Of a stretch of DNA of 55,809 nucleotides, positions 46,713 to 55,798 are shown one piece after another. A program made the translations under genes and the position numbers. Source of the DNA: Nostocaceae cyanobacterium (GTDB lineage: Bacteria; Cyanobacteriota; Cyanobacteriia; Cyanobacteriales; Nostocaceae). The notes under the pieces are model-generated. The model saw nothing but the letters and a program-made list of their open reading frames with translations, was not told where the DNA came from and made no database searches. The stretch is taken from the NCBI GenBank assembly GCA_030065825.1, contig JASJCY010000013.1, forward strand, positions 1 to 55,809, written 5' to 3'. Within the stretch, counting starts at the first letter, position 1, and every line of letters begins with the position of its first letter.

Positions 46713-49256
46713 GTGATTAGCATGTCATTTTCGTCTCCTAGCGATCAAGTTAAACAAGTTCCTTCCTTATTAGTGGGAAAGGTGGTTGACAGTTTAATCA
46801 CCGGAGTTTTTGATTTAGCTAATACCTACATAACAACACAAGCTAATCACGAGTGGGACAGTACACAAAAAGAACTTGAGGGGCAATTAACAGAACTTAG
46901 ACAGGAGAATCAAAAGCAATTTCAACAAAATTTATTTGACCAACAAAAGCTGTTACAGAAAGAACTGTTATTACACAAACGCAATGCACAATTAAAAGCA
47001 GCAACAGAACAACGAGAAACAGCTTTGGGTTCTACAGTTGCTTATAAGTTACTTGAAAATTGGCCCCTACGAATTGTTCCTGCTTTTATTCTTAATTCAT
47101 ACCATGGAGATGATTATATTCCATTACGGATTATTCATGTACCTCCAATAATCGACTTAGAGCAATTTGGTTCTAATGTTGATGATTTTCCGAGAATAGA
47201 TAAGTACTTGGTAGAAGGACTGCGAAACTTTCTTTATCAACATTATTCCCTGAATAATTCCATTAGACCTGTAGAGTTATTAGATGGTGCTTGGAGTCGA
47301 AAACGTTATCATGGTGGCTCTAGTATTAAGGCACTATTTGAAATGCTAAAATCAGAGTCTATTTTGATTTTAGAGTCAGAAATTGATGGTGATTATTTAA
47401 ATTTTCGCCTTGGTTATTGGGATTTAGGACAAACTGAATATTCCTATACTCCAATTATTTCCAGATATCCTTACCGAGAGCTAATATATGAATCAGCAAA
47501 AATTCGGGCTAGGCAATGGAAACCTGTTAAAGAGGAACTTCAAAATATGGGGAAAGACCCCAAAGAAGTTAACGAAGTTGATAGTTACAATCTAGAAGTT
47601 TTAGAATTAGAAGCACTATTAGGAAAATTAGGATTTGATGTTAGTAAACTCCCGCGACGTTATCAACTAAATCATCAAGATTTAGAAGCCTTTGCTGAAT
47701 TTCTCCTCATTTGTAACTGTTTGGTAGTTGGTTGGATAGCTGATATTCATCATCTGATTCAAGCCAATGTCCCACCTCAGTTACCCCACCTCCTGCCTGA
47801 CTTAGTTCCACATATTCCCGATTGGCAAATAGTCAAAACAATTATCAATGGATATCAAGGAATTTATCAAGCTCTAGAAAATGAACTCTTAGAACAAATG
47901 CCGGAATTGGCATTAGAATTAGCTTACAATCTTAAGTCTTTGCCAGATAAATCTTTGGCAAAACAACAGGTAGATTATTCTGTGAAATGCTGGTTAAAAC
48001 TCCGGGGTGTAACTACTTTAGAGGAAGCTAATCCACTCTTATTGATGAAACCGTTTCTGAGTGTAGCAGACCAAGAATATGTGGAGAAATTACATGCATG
48101 TTTGGCAGAACTTGAGGATGAACAAACATCTGATGGGATTGGGAGTTTGTTAGATAATGCTGCCGAAAATCCCCAAGCTTACTACCGTTCGGGTTTATCT
48201 CGCAGCCAACAGAAAGATTATCAAGGAGCGATCGCGGATTTTGAGGAAGCAATTCACCTCGATGCAAATTTTGCCGCAGCTTATTGCGATCGTGCCCTAG
48301 CATTATTAAATTTAGGGCAATTAGCAGCAGCTATTTCTAGTTATAACCAGGGTGTTACCATTAACCCTGATGAACCGAAAGTTCTGGAGTATAAAAAGCT
48401 ATTTCCAGCCAGTGCGGGTGAATATGAGTTTACAACACCAACAGTAAATGTCCTAGGGAAAAAAATCAAGGAACAACAAGGTAAAGCAAAGTTTTTTACC
48501 GAAGAGTTAGATAATGATATCACTCTAGAAATGGTTGCCATACCTGATGGTATATTCTGGATGGGTTCACCAGAAGGTGAAGGATACAACATCGAAAAAC
48601 CCCAACATAAGGTAACAGTCCAGTCATTTTTTATGGGTAAATACCCCATTACTCAACTGCAATGGGCAACTGTTGCTGCCTTCCCGAAAGTTGAACGTGA
48701 TTTGAAACCCTACCCTTCTCGTTTTAGAGGCGATAATCTACCTGTAGAGAAGGTTTCCTGGTATGATGCGGTTGAATTTTGTGCCCGTCTATCTGCAAAA
48801 ACAGGACGTGAGTATAGATTACCCAGTGAAGCAGAATGGGAATATGCATCTCGTGCAGGCACCACTACACCATTCCACTTTGGTGAAACTATTACTCCGG
48901 AACTAGCCAACTATGACGGTGCATATGCTTATGGTTCTGGTCCTAAAGGTATATCTCGTAAAGAAACAACTACCGTGGGCAATTTTCCACCCAATGCCTT
49001 TGGTTTATACGATATGCACGGCTTAGTTTGGGAATGGTGTGCAGACACTTGGCATGATAATTATTTGGGTGCCCCTAGCGATGGTAGTATTTGGGAAGAT
49101 GGAGGAAATGCCAATCGTTCTCCTTTGCGGGGTGGTTCCTGGCTAATGAATCCTGCTTTCTGCCGTTGTGGGTATCGGTTTAATTTCTTACTGGGACGCA
49201 ACTATATTAACTTCAGTATTGGTTTCCGGGTGGTGTGTGTTCTTGGTAAAAGTTAA
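46713..49256 (+). CDS. Coiled-coil/TPR protein with FGE-sulfatase (C-type-lectin-fold) domain; candidate DGR target
   Basis: 847 residues from GTG 46713 (ATG 46722 also fits). Residues about 45-100 are coiled coil. About 100-480 are an unrecognised, mainly helical domain. About 485-555 are TPRs (YYRSGLSRSQQKDYQGAIAD). About 605-845 are a formylglycine-generating-enzyme-type domain (VAIPDGIFWMGSPEGEG, YPITQLQWATVAAFPKV, PVEKVSWYDAVEFCARLSAK, YRLPSEAEWEYASRAGTTT, NAFGLYDMHGLVWEWCADTW). The last 40 residues follow the RGGSW...NP..CR...R...GFRVVC pattern that forms the variable region in many DGR target proteins. In those the exposed loop residues are diversified for ligand binding. No reverse transcriptase or template repeat was found here, so any DGR would act in trans. 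Confidence 0.88.
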   Translation: MISMSFSSPSDQVKQVPSLLVGKVVDSLITGVFDLANTYITTQANHEWDSTQKELEGQLTELRQENQKQFQQNLFDQQKLLQKELLLHKRNAQLKAATEQRETALGSTVAYKLLENWPLRIVPAFILNSYHGDDYIPLRIIHVPPIIDLEQFGSNVDDFPRIDKYLVEGLRNFLYQHYSLNNSIRPVELLDGAWSRKRYHGGSSIKALFEMLKSESILILESEIDGDYLNFRLGYWDLGQTEYSYTPIISRYPYRELIYESAKIRARQWKPVKEELQNMGKDPKEVNEVDSYNLEVLELEALLGKLGFDVSKLPRRYQLNHQDLEAFAEFLLICNCLVVGWIADIHHLIQANVPPQLPHLLPDLVPHIPDWQIVKTIINGYQGIYQALENELLEQMPELALELAYNLKSLPDKSLAKQQVDYSVKCWLKLRGVTTLEEANPLLLMKPFLSVADQEYVEKLHACLAELEDEQTSDGIGSLLDNAAENPQAYYRSGLSRSQQKDYQGAIADFEEAIHLDANFAAAYCDRALALLNLGQLAAAISSYNQGVTINPDEPKVLEYKKLFPASAGEYEFTTPTVNVLGKKIKEQQGKAKFFTEELDNDITLEMVAIPDGIFWMGSPEGEGYNIEKPQHKVTVQSFFMGKYPITQLQWATVAAFPKVERDLKPYPSRFRGDNLPVEKVSWYDAVEFCARLSAKTGREYRLPSEAEWEYASRAGTTTPFHFGETITPELANYDGAYAYGSGPKGISRKETTTVGNFPPNAFGLYDMHGLVWEWCADTWHDNYLGAPSDGSIWEDGGNANRSPLRGGSWLMNPAFCRCGYRFNFLLGRNYINFSIGFRVVCVLGKS
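49131..49236 (+). other. Candidate DGR variable region
   Basis: Encodes RGGSW through GFRVV at the extreme 3' end of the FGE-domain gene. Bulky residues (Leu, Met, Phe, Tyr, Ile) occupy the loop positions that are usually Asn-type codons in template repeats, and many variable codons keep C or T in the third position (TTC, TAT, TTT, AAC, ATT, AGT), the trace expected from adenine-directed mutagenesis of AAC/AAT. It ends just before a GGGTGGTGTGTG stretch. Confidence 0.6.
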
Positions 49257-49886
49257 AAAAATTCCTAATAAGTAAGTGGGTTAAATTAAATATAAAACCT
49301 CACCCCCAACCCCTCTGTTGCAAGTTCAAAGAGGGGTGCCGTTTATAAAGTGTAAGAAGAAAGCGGGTTTCTATGGGTGGAGTATCGAATCGGGATTGTA
49401 CTTATTCTCAAAGAAACCCGCTTTCTTGGGTTTTAAGGTTTACTTTATAAATAACCTCTAAGTTACGTAATACTACTAGGGAACAAGTAAGTTACATAAT
49501 TTGTTATTTGTGATTAAGTTTTGTAGTTGGGAATAAGTGCTTGGGTCACAAAACTTACTCCTAAAAAAATAGTTTACTTAAACTTTCAGAATTAATTACA
49601 ACCTATATAGCGATTTTTATACCAATTTGAAAAAAGAATGGGACAGATGATTGATTGGTAGGGAATGGGTAAACCCATTCCCTACTACAATTGGATCTGT
49701 TGCAAACATTTTTTTATTTGGTATTACTTAGGTTAAATAGAGGCTGAACTTCACCTTATCGACCGCACCCCTCTTCTGTTACCCCTTTGCCATTGGGAGA
49801 GGGGTTAGGGGTGAGGTTTAATTATGTACCTAACTCAAGCTAAAACAGCTATAATTTTCTTCAAAACATAATCAAGAAAATGATAA
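49257..49886. other. Spacer bounded by CCTCACCCC inverted repeats
   Basis: AAACCTCACCCCCAACCCCT (near 49300) and the inverse AGAGGGGTTAGGGGTGAGGT (near 49797) lie about 500 bases apart. Inside is a variant AGAAAGCGGGTTTCT palindrome (49357-49427). No gene and no DGR template repeat is seen. Confidence 0.6.
49357..49427. repeat. Palindromic repeat, compensated variant
   Basis: Arms AGAAAGCGGGTTTCT and AGAAACCCGCTTTCT are exact reverse complements. Relative to other copies the C-G pair has become G-C on both arms. Confidence 0.85.
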
Positions 49887-51461
49887 ATGAACATCTTAAT
49901 TATCTTGGCTGAAATCAGTCTAGTAATCCTAGTTTTTTCTCTAGTTAACTGGATAATTAGTAAAATTTTTCAACAGTTGACAAAGATTCCCCTGCTTCAA
50001 GGTGGAGTGTGGAATGCCAAAACTTTCCGCCGCAATTTGAAAGGGATTTTGTGGCTTTGTTGTGTGCTTCTTTGTGTCTCGATTGTAGGAGTGAATGGTT
50101 TTCTCATCTATCAAGGTAAAAACCTTCAAGAATATACACTTTCGTTAATTACTAGTATTCCTTCAGTATTCTGGATAAGTGTAGTAATTGCCATTCTTCA
50201 AAGCCTTGGTATTTTGATTTTGGCATTATTATCAATCCGATTAACTAACTATTTACTTCCCATAGCTTGTACTCGTGCCAAACAGTGGGAACAAAGCACT
50301 GCTGACGATGAAAGCATCAATGCTTTTTTCAGTTCTCTTCAAAAAATCTTTACCACCGGCATCTGGTTGTTAACTATAATATGGTGTGCCCAGTTTTTCC
50401 GAGTGCCAAAAATTGCTACCCAGTATCTCTTCGTTATACTCAGGATTTATCTAATTGTTGCTGTTGGGTCGCTGATTTTGAAAGTAGTGGCTGTGATTAT
50501 TGACAGCCTAGATATTTTAAGTGTTAAACACTCCAGTCCTGATAATCTGCTCCGCTTTTATGATCGTCTCAGACATATTATTCCCTTTTTCAAGCGTTGT
50601 TTAGAAGGTGTGATTTATGTTTGTATGGCAACGTTAGTTGTCCAGCAGATTGAGTTAATTGCCAATTTAGCATCTTGGGGTCACAAAATAATTAAGCTGA
50701 TTGCGATTATTTTTATCAGTCATGTTTTAGTGGAGTTAGCTCACTTAGGAATTGAGGAGTTGCTGCTTAAAAATCGGAAAATGACTGAATTGCAGAAACA
50801 GAGACGGCTAACTATTGTTCCTCTATTACAGAGTTCCATCAAATACATTATCTACTTTGGGGCTGGTATCTTTATTCTGGAAATTTTCAGCATCGATCCC
50901 ACCCCCATTTTAGCTGCTGCTGGTATTGTCGGTTTGGCTGCTAGTTTGGGAGCGCAAAATCTAGTCAACGATTTAGTTAGTGGTTTTTTTATTCTCTTTG
51001 AAAATTATTATTTGGTGGGGGACTATATTGCAGCGGGGAATGTGGAAGAAAGAGAAGTTGAGGGTTTTGTAGAAGCAATTGAACTCAGAACCACCCGTCT
51101 GCGACATCCTAACGGTCAACTACAGATTATTCGCAATGGGGAAATGGGTTCAATTATCAACTATTCCAAGAACTATATCTATGCCATGGTACAAGTGCGG
51201 TTGGCTTATGAGGTTGAATTGGAGCAGGTATATGGGATAATTGAGTCAATAGGACAGCAGTTAAAGGCAGATTACCCAGAGGTACTGGAACCTACCCAGG
51301 TGGATGGAATAGAGGAATTTGGAGAATATTACCTGTTGTTGGGGACGAGGACGAAAGTCAAGCCAGGAAAAAAGCTTAAGATTGAGCGTCTTCTCCGTAA
51401 AATACTTAAGGATGCTTTTAGCCGAGAGGGGATTCAAATTCCTATTCGTTCTCAAGAATAG
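49887..51461 (+). CDS. Mechanosensitive ion channel, MscS family (large)
   Basis: 524 residues. Five to seven membrane helices: about 5-25, 52-72, 88-120, 150-170, 180-205, 250-285 and 320-345. The MscS pore helix and upper beta domain follow (PTPILAAAGIVGLAASLGAQ, NLVNDLVSGFFILFENYYLV, GDYIAAGNVEEREVEGFVEA). The family releases solutes under membrane tension during hypo-osmotic shock. It is longer than E. coli MscS (286 aa) owing to the extra N-terminal helices. The start is ATG 49887. Confidence 0.94.
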   Translation: MNILIILAEISLVILVFSLVNWIISKIFQQLTKIPLLQGGVWNAKTFRRNLKGILWLCCVLLCVSIVGVNGFLIYQGKNLQEYTLSLITSIPSVFWISVVIAILQSLGILILALLSIRLTNYLLPIACTRAKQWEQSTADDESINAFFSSLQKIFTTGIWLLTIIWCAQFFRVPKIATQYLFVILRIYLIVAVGSLILKVVAVIIDSLDILSVKHSSPDNLLRFYDRLRHIIPFFKRCLEGVIYVCMATLVVQQIELIANLASWGHKIIKLIAIIFISHVLVELAHLGIEELLLKNRKMTELQKQRRLTIVPLLQSSIKYIIYFGAGIFILEIFSIDPTPILAAAGIVGLAASLGAQNLVNDLVSGFFILFENYYLVGDYIAAGNVEEREVEGFVEAIELRTTRLRHPNGQLQIIRNGEMGSIINYSKNYIYAMVQVRLAYEVELEQVYGIIESIGQQLKADYPEVLEPTQVDGIEEFGEYYLLLGTRTKVKPGKKLKIERLLRKILKDAFSREGIQIPIRSQE

Positions 51462-51772
51462 ACCTTTTGCGAAAGTTCGGTTTTAACACTTTTAAGTAGG
51501 TCGGTACAAATAAAGCGAAGCAGTTAGGGTCGCCATTTGTCATTGGTCATTGGTAAAGGTTTCAGGGCTATTTACGTTTCGTAACATAGTTATATTTATT
51601 TCCGCCGATTTACTTATACATAATATAAGTATTAATCAGGGTAGCAACAAGACGGTGGGTTAGAGTGATAACTTGCACCAATTTCAGAAACCGGGTTTCT
51701 TAAGGTCATTGACCTGTAAAATCCTACATTTTGGTTTAGAAACCCGGTTTCTCTATACTTATAGATATATTG
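51462..51772. other. Spacer with palindromic repeat copy
   Basis: Contains CATTTGTCATTGGTCATTGG heptamer-like repeats (near 51534) and the palindromic element at 51664-51752 that ends 21 bases from the deacetylase stop. Confidence 0.6.
51664..51752. repeat. Palindromic repeat, single-unit copy
   Basis: AGTGATAACTTGCACCAAT, arm AGAAACCGGGTTTCT, interior TGTAAAATCCTACATTTTGG, and closing arm AGAAACCCGGTTTCT. It is the unexpanded counterpart of 10761-10971. Confidence 0.9.
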
Positions 51773-52690
51773 TCATAGTTGATATTGCTGATAAACCTGA
51801 CTAGCTGCACGATGTAGCAACGAATGTCGCCAAACTAATGATTTCATATCATCAGCATAACCCCCACCAATTACACAGGCTACAGGATAACCTCCAGCCA
51901 CACAGGTACTTAAAACCTGCATTTCCCGGCGATAAATACCAGCATCAGTTAAAGCTAACTTCCCCAATTTATCACCAATATGGGGGTCAACACCAGCATC
52001 ATATAAGACTAAATCTGGCTTTAGTTGCGATAACAAATCTGGGAGATAATTTGCCAAAGTTTGGAGATATTCATCATCTTCCATCCCCACAGCAAGGGGA
52101 ACATCTAAATCGCTTTTTTGTTTAGTTCCAGGGAAATTTACTTCACAGTGCATGGAAAAGGTAAAAACGCTTTTGTCTGCTTGAAAAATAAAAGCAGTAC
52201 CATCTCCTTGATGCACATCCAAATCTACAATCAAAATTTTTTGGACAATTCTCTGTTTTTGTAAGACACGACAGGTAATAGCTAAATCATTGAAAATACA
52301 AAAACCAGATCCATAACTGGGAAAAGCATGATGGGTTCCCCCAGCAGTATTGCAAGCTAAACCATGTTTTAGTGCTAACTTCCCCGTCAAAATTGTACCA
52401 CCTACTGCCATACAGGTACGATTTGCCAAGGCTGGACTCCAAGGTAAACCAATCCGTCGCTGTACTTTAGGTTCAAGGGTTCCTTGACAGTAAGCTTCCA
52501 CGTAGTCTGGAGTATGAATTAATTGAATTAATTCCGTAGGGGGACGTTCCGGTGTGTAAAATTGTTGTGTTTGTGCTATACCATCAACTAATAACAATTC
52601 ATATAGTTGTTGAAACTTAGCCATAGGAAAGCGATGACCATCAGGGAGAGGAACTACATAGTCGGGGTGATAAATAATTGGCAAGTTCAT
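51773..52690 (-). CDS. Histone deacetylase-family (acetoin utilisation/AcuC-like) hydrolase
   Basis: 305 residues. Zinc deacetylase of the arginase/HDAC superfamily. Motifs: TAGGTHHAFPSYGSGFCIFN (catalytic His pair), ILIVDLDVHQGDGTAFIFQ (zinc-ligand Asp and His), FTFSMHCEVNFPG, and DLVLYDAGVDPHIGDKLG (third zinc-ligand Asp). It probably removes acyl groups from protein lysines, polyamines or a small metabolite; the substrate is not deducible. It is stand-alone and divergent from the next gene. Confidence 0.94.
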   Translation of the reverse strand: MNLPIIYHPDYVVPLPDGHRFPMAKFQQLYELLLVDGIAQTQQFYTPERPPTELIQLIHTPDYVEAYCQGTLEPKVQRRIGLPWSPALANRTCMAVGGTILTGKLALKHGLACNTAGGTHHAFPSYGSGFCIFNDLAITCRVLQKQRIVQKILIVDLDVHQGDGTAFIFQADKSVFTFSMHCEVNFPGTKQKSDLDVPLAVGMEDDEYLQTLANYLPDLLSQLKPDLVLYDAGVDPHIGDKLGKLALTDAGIYRREMQVLSTCVAGGYPVACVIGGGYADDMKSLVWRHSLLHRAASQVYQQYQL

Positions 52691-52769
52691 TGACTAACTG
52701 CTATTAGCTTACAAGCCTATTTGTCCGTTATTCTAAAACATGGCATCCTCTAAGTTAAAACCCAAGCCT

Positions 52770-52795
52770 TACCAATTACCAATTACCAATTAACA
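52770..52795. repeat. STRR (TTACCAA) abutting a start codon
   Basis: Three TTACCAA heptamers end directly at ATG 52796, leaving no room for a Shine-Dalgarno sequence. Confidence 0.85.
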
Positions 52796-53314
52796 ATGGA
52801 ACTGAAAACTATCTGGCAACAAGGTAGTAATAATCCAGAAAATCCCAATTACCTTGCTACTATCCGCGAATGGTGGACAAATCTCCAAGGTCAAGAAATT
52901 TTCTGGCAACAAAGAATAATTCCTGAAACTAGCAGAGTCGATGACTTAGACTGGGAACCACAGAAATTTGATGAATTATTTGCAATCTCCAACCCAGATA
53001 TTCGCGGCATAACTCTCTACTGGCACAAACCAGATTCACCTCAGGAACGAAATACTACCCCTGAGAAACTGATACTTGATAGCTTACACCAAAGTTTGTA
53101 TATTTTCCCCCAAACTCAAAAAGGACTGGTTATCCGTGTAAGTTTACCGACCATAAACTATCAGACTATTCAAATTACAAATCCCAAATGGGAATATCAA
53201 ACTTCCACTGAAAAATACATGCTAACCCTTAAAGATGATTGGCAAAAAATAGAAGTTAAAGTGACCTTAAACCATGAAAATTTTAAGGAACTAATTAGAC
53301 TGATTATCAGCTAA
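52796..53314 (+). CDS. Conserved hypothetical protein (172 aa)
   Basis: Soluble and Trp-rich. ATIREWWTNLQGQEIFWQQR and GITLYWHKPDSPQERN stand out. The C-terminal half is beta-rich (LVIRVSLPTINYQTIQITNP). No family is recognised. It lies 55 bases upstream of the MscS gene on the same strand and may be co-transcribed. The start follows a heptamer repeat directly, so it is leaderless-like or the true start is slightly downstream. Confidence 0.65.
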   Translation: MELKTIWQQGSNNPENPNYLATIREWWTNLQGQEIFWQQRIIPETSRVDDLDWEPQKFDELFAISNPDIRGITLYWHKPDSPQERNTTPEKLILDSLHQSLYIFPQTQKGLVIRVSLPTINYQTIQITNPKWEYQTSTEKYMLTLKDDWQKIEVKVTLNHENFKELIRLIIS

Positions 53315-53369
53315 ATTAACCGCTAAAAACTACAATTATTTCGATTATATAATTCTATCAACATATCAT

Positions 53370-54416
53370 ATGAACATGATGCAATGGATTTTGCCACTAG
53401 CAATTATTATCGGCGGATTAGTAGTGGGCATCATTGGCGAACAAATTGTCTACAAAAAAGTAAAAGCTGCTGTAGTTAATAAAGGAATGCCCGGTGGTGA
53501 AATGATACTTCACTCCCTAAACCGGATGACATTTATCGGGTTTTTATTGGCGGGTTTATTTGGAGTAATCCTATTTTCCGAAATACCACCAAACATTAAA
53601 GATGTATTAGATAAAATAATCACTAGTGTCTTTCTATTTTCCTTGACATTGGTCTTTGCTAGGCTGACAGCAGGGTTTATAAATATATATATTCGTAGAA
53701 ATGAAGGTGTTTCTACATCTTTAATTGCTAACGTTGCTAAAGTGACTATTTTAGCTTTAGGTTCTTTAATAATCTTACAGACAATAGGAGTTAAAATCAC
53801 ACCAATTCTGACTACTTTAGGTGTTGGTGGTTTGGCAGTCGGTTTAGCACTCCAAGACACCCTGGCAAATTTATTTTCTGGATTTTATTTAATTATCTCT
53901 AAGCAAGTTAGAACTGGAAACTATATAAAACTAGAAGGAGGAGAAGAAGGTTATATCGCTGATATTAATTGGCGAAATACAACTATCAAAGAAATATCCA
54001 ATAACACCGTTATTATTCCCAACTCTAAGCTGGCTTCGTCTATTTTTATCAACTATCACCTCCCAGAAAAACAAATTACCCTCACCATGAATGTAGGTGT
54101 AAGTTATGATAGCGATTTGGAATTAGTAGAAACAGTAACAACAGAAGTAGCCAAAGAAGTAATGGCAGAAATTGCACCAGATTTAATGAACAATGAACCT
54201 TACATCAGATTTCACACTTTTAATGACTTTAGTATAGATTTTACCCTTTATATGCGCGTTAGCGAATACTTCGACCAGCGCATAGGTAAACATCTATTTG
54301 TGAAGAAGTTACATAAACGTTATCAACAAGAAGGAATTAATATTCCCTTCCCCATTAGAGATATTTTTATAAAAGATGATGGCAATAAAAATGGAGTAGT
54401 AAAACAGGATTTATAA
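53370..54416 (+). CDS. Mechanosensitive ion channel, MscS family (small)
   Basis: 348 residues. Four membrane helices (about 3-22, 48-70, 82-108 and 118-140). MscS core: LTTLGVGGLAVGLALQDTLA, NLFSGFYLIISKQVRTGNYI, then GEEGYIADINWRNTTIKEIS and NTVIIPNSKLASSIFINYHL. The C-terminal cytoplasmic cage domain follows. It is the second MscS paralogue within 4 kb. It likely acts as an osmotic safety valve or in slow solute efflux. Confidence 0.94.
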   Translation: MNMMQWILPLAIIIGGLVVGIIGEQIVYKKVKAAVVNKGMPGGEMILHSLNRMTFIGFLLAGLFGVILFSEIPPNIKDVLDKIITSVFLFSLTLVFARLTAGFINIYIRRNEGVSTSLIANVAKVTILALGSLIILQTIGVKITPILTTLGVGGLAVGLALQDTLANLFSGFYLIISKQVRTGNYIKLEGGEEGYIADINWRNTTIKEISNNTVIIPNSKLASSIFINYHLPEKQITLTMNVGVSYDSDLELVETVTTEVAKEVMAEIAPDLMNNEPYIRFHTFNDFSIDFTLYMRVSEYFDQRIGKHLFVKKLHKRYQQEGINIPFPIRDIFIKDDGNKNGVVKQDL

Positions 54417-54807
54417 TTCAATTCTTTGTCAACATAAAGTCTCTGTTTGAACAGATTGATTTGACCGACTCTGCTAAGCATCCAGCCAGAATTTTTCCAT
54501 CCCTCAACAACCGTCTTTGGCTAGTTGAATTGACAAAGTTTCTGTTTTTGCATCGACTTAAGGGACTTCCAAATAAAAAAATATCCCAAAATTTAAGAGT
54601 AGTACAGGCATCCTTGCCTGTATCACAATATGGGATAATTTATTTCTTGGTATCATAAACGATTCCCTAACGACTCAGCTAAGTGCATACGCAAAGAACT
54701 GTAATTGATTCGCAAGGATGTTGTCTTCCAAAATTGGCTGGTTGAGTATAGGGTAAAAATGTGGGGATTTGTTCTAGATGCATCCTGTGGTGAAAACCCC
54801 TGTGCTT
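54417..54807. other. Spacer with CAGGCATCCTTGCCTG hairpin
   Basis: A dispersed palindrome (ACAGGCATCCTTGCCTGT) lies near 54605. The 65-codon frame at 54461-54658 shows no coding character. Nothing else is recognised. Confidence 0.5.
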
Positions 54808-55221
54808 CTAACCTGGGTTAGGCTTACAAACCCACTTCCAAAGCGGATGACTCGGTCCTTGTTGACGGATGCGATCAACTTGCTTTTCTAGACGTTTTAA
54901 CTCTTGCTGTGGTAGTCCCCAAATGATATTTCGACTTTGCCATACCAAAGTAGCAACGGTCATACCAATACAAAAACCTAAACCTAGGGTAGCCAGTGGA
55001 TGATAAAACAATCCAAATCGCAATGCTACCCAGGTAAAGTACTGTTTCCACAGCAAAATTTCCTCCCGTAGTTCCCACAGGGATAATGGTGCAATTGTTA
55101 CCCATGAACTGGCGATAAATAACCACCGACCCCAGACTGTTAATCGATGTAATTTTTGCACTTGTTGGGCAAAAACGGGGTCGTAATTTTCTCGTTCGGG
55201 TTTTTCTGGTTTATTATCCAT
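54808..55221 (-). CDS. Conserved cyanobacterial membrane protein (about 137 aa)
   Basis: Start ATG 55221 (MDNKPEKPE), with a TTG two codons upstream also possible. Two membrane helices, about 33-52 (WGRWLFIASSWVTIAPLSLW) and 78-98 (HPLATLGLGFCIGMTVATLV), with a basic C-terminal helix (ELKRLEKQVDRIRQQGPSH). No function is known. A polypurine repeat lies upstream. Confidence 0.7.
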   Translation of the reverse strand: MDNKPEKPERENYDPVFAQQVQKLHRLTVWGRWLFIASSWVTIAPLSLWELREEILLWKQYFTWVALRFGLFYHPLATLGLGFCIGMTVATLVWQSRNIIWGLPQQELKRLEKQVDRIRQQGPSHPLWKWVCKPNPG

Positions 55222-55229
55222 AGGCAACA

Positions 55230-55332
55230 GAGATGGGGAGATGAGGAAGAGGGGGAAGAGGTGGAAGAGGGGGAAGAGGGGGAAGAGGTGGAAGAGGGGG
55301 AAGAGGGGGAAGAGGTGGAAGAGGTGGAATAA
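55230..55332. repeat. Polypurine tract (GGGGAAGAG/GTGGAAGAG)n
   Basis: About ten nonamer units upstream of the membrane protein gene. It resembles the interior of the family A MITEs. Confidence 0.9.
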
Positions 55333-55453
55333 TTAATAACTCCTAACTCTAAACTGACAATTAAAAATTAAAAATTAAAAATTGGTAACTCCTTTCCTTC
55401 AAACTCTTAACTGTTAAGTATTATACTCCCAACGGCTAAAAACTTAACTTTTC

Positions 55454-55627
55454 GTAGGTTGGGTTGTAGCTTACTTCCACGGAGTGGTACGAAGTGTAGA
55501 CGAAGGTCGGAAGGCTTCTCGTAAGCGAAGCTTTCTCGAAGACTAGAGTAACCCAACAGCAAGTATGTTTTTGTTGGGTTACTCTACGAGAAGCCGCTGC
55601 GCGTCTACATACCTCAACCCAACCTAC
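55454..55627. mobile_element. MITE-like element with GTAGGTTGGGTT inverted ends
   Basis: 174 bp. Ends GTAGGTTGGGTT and AACCCAACCTAC are perfect inverted repeats. A second perfect 15-bp pair, TAGAGTAACCCAACA / TGTTGGGTTACTCTA, lies inside. Confidence 0.82.
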
Positions 55628-55649
55628 AATCTCCCCAACCTACAATCAT

Positions 55650-55798
55650 AGGACTAAGCTGCGCGTCACAAAATTATGGCAACTGGCACACATACTTCAA
55701 TTTGAAATAAAACTCTATGTTCCTTGATTTATAGGCATTATAGACAAATCACTACTATGTGACAGTTTTAGGGTAAATGTGCCAGTTGCGTAAGTCCT
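55650..55798. mobile_element. MITE-like element, family B copy 2
   Basis: 149 bp, matching 23300-23441 in ends (AGGACTAAG..., TTGCGTAAGTCCT), subterminal GGCACACATACTT and interior ATTTATAGGCATTA. It lies 22 bases after the preceding element. Confidence 0.82.

Noticed and set aside
54461-54658. 65-codon ORF downstream of the second MscS gene
   Set aside because: Runs through a dispersed hairpin, no conserved pattern, no ribosome-binding site.
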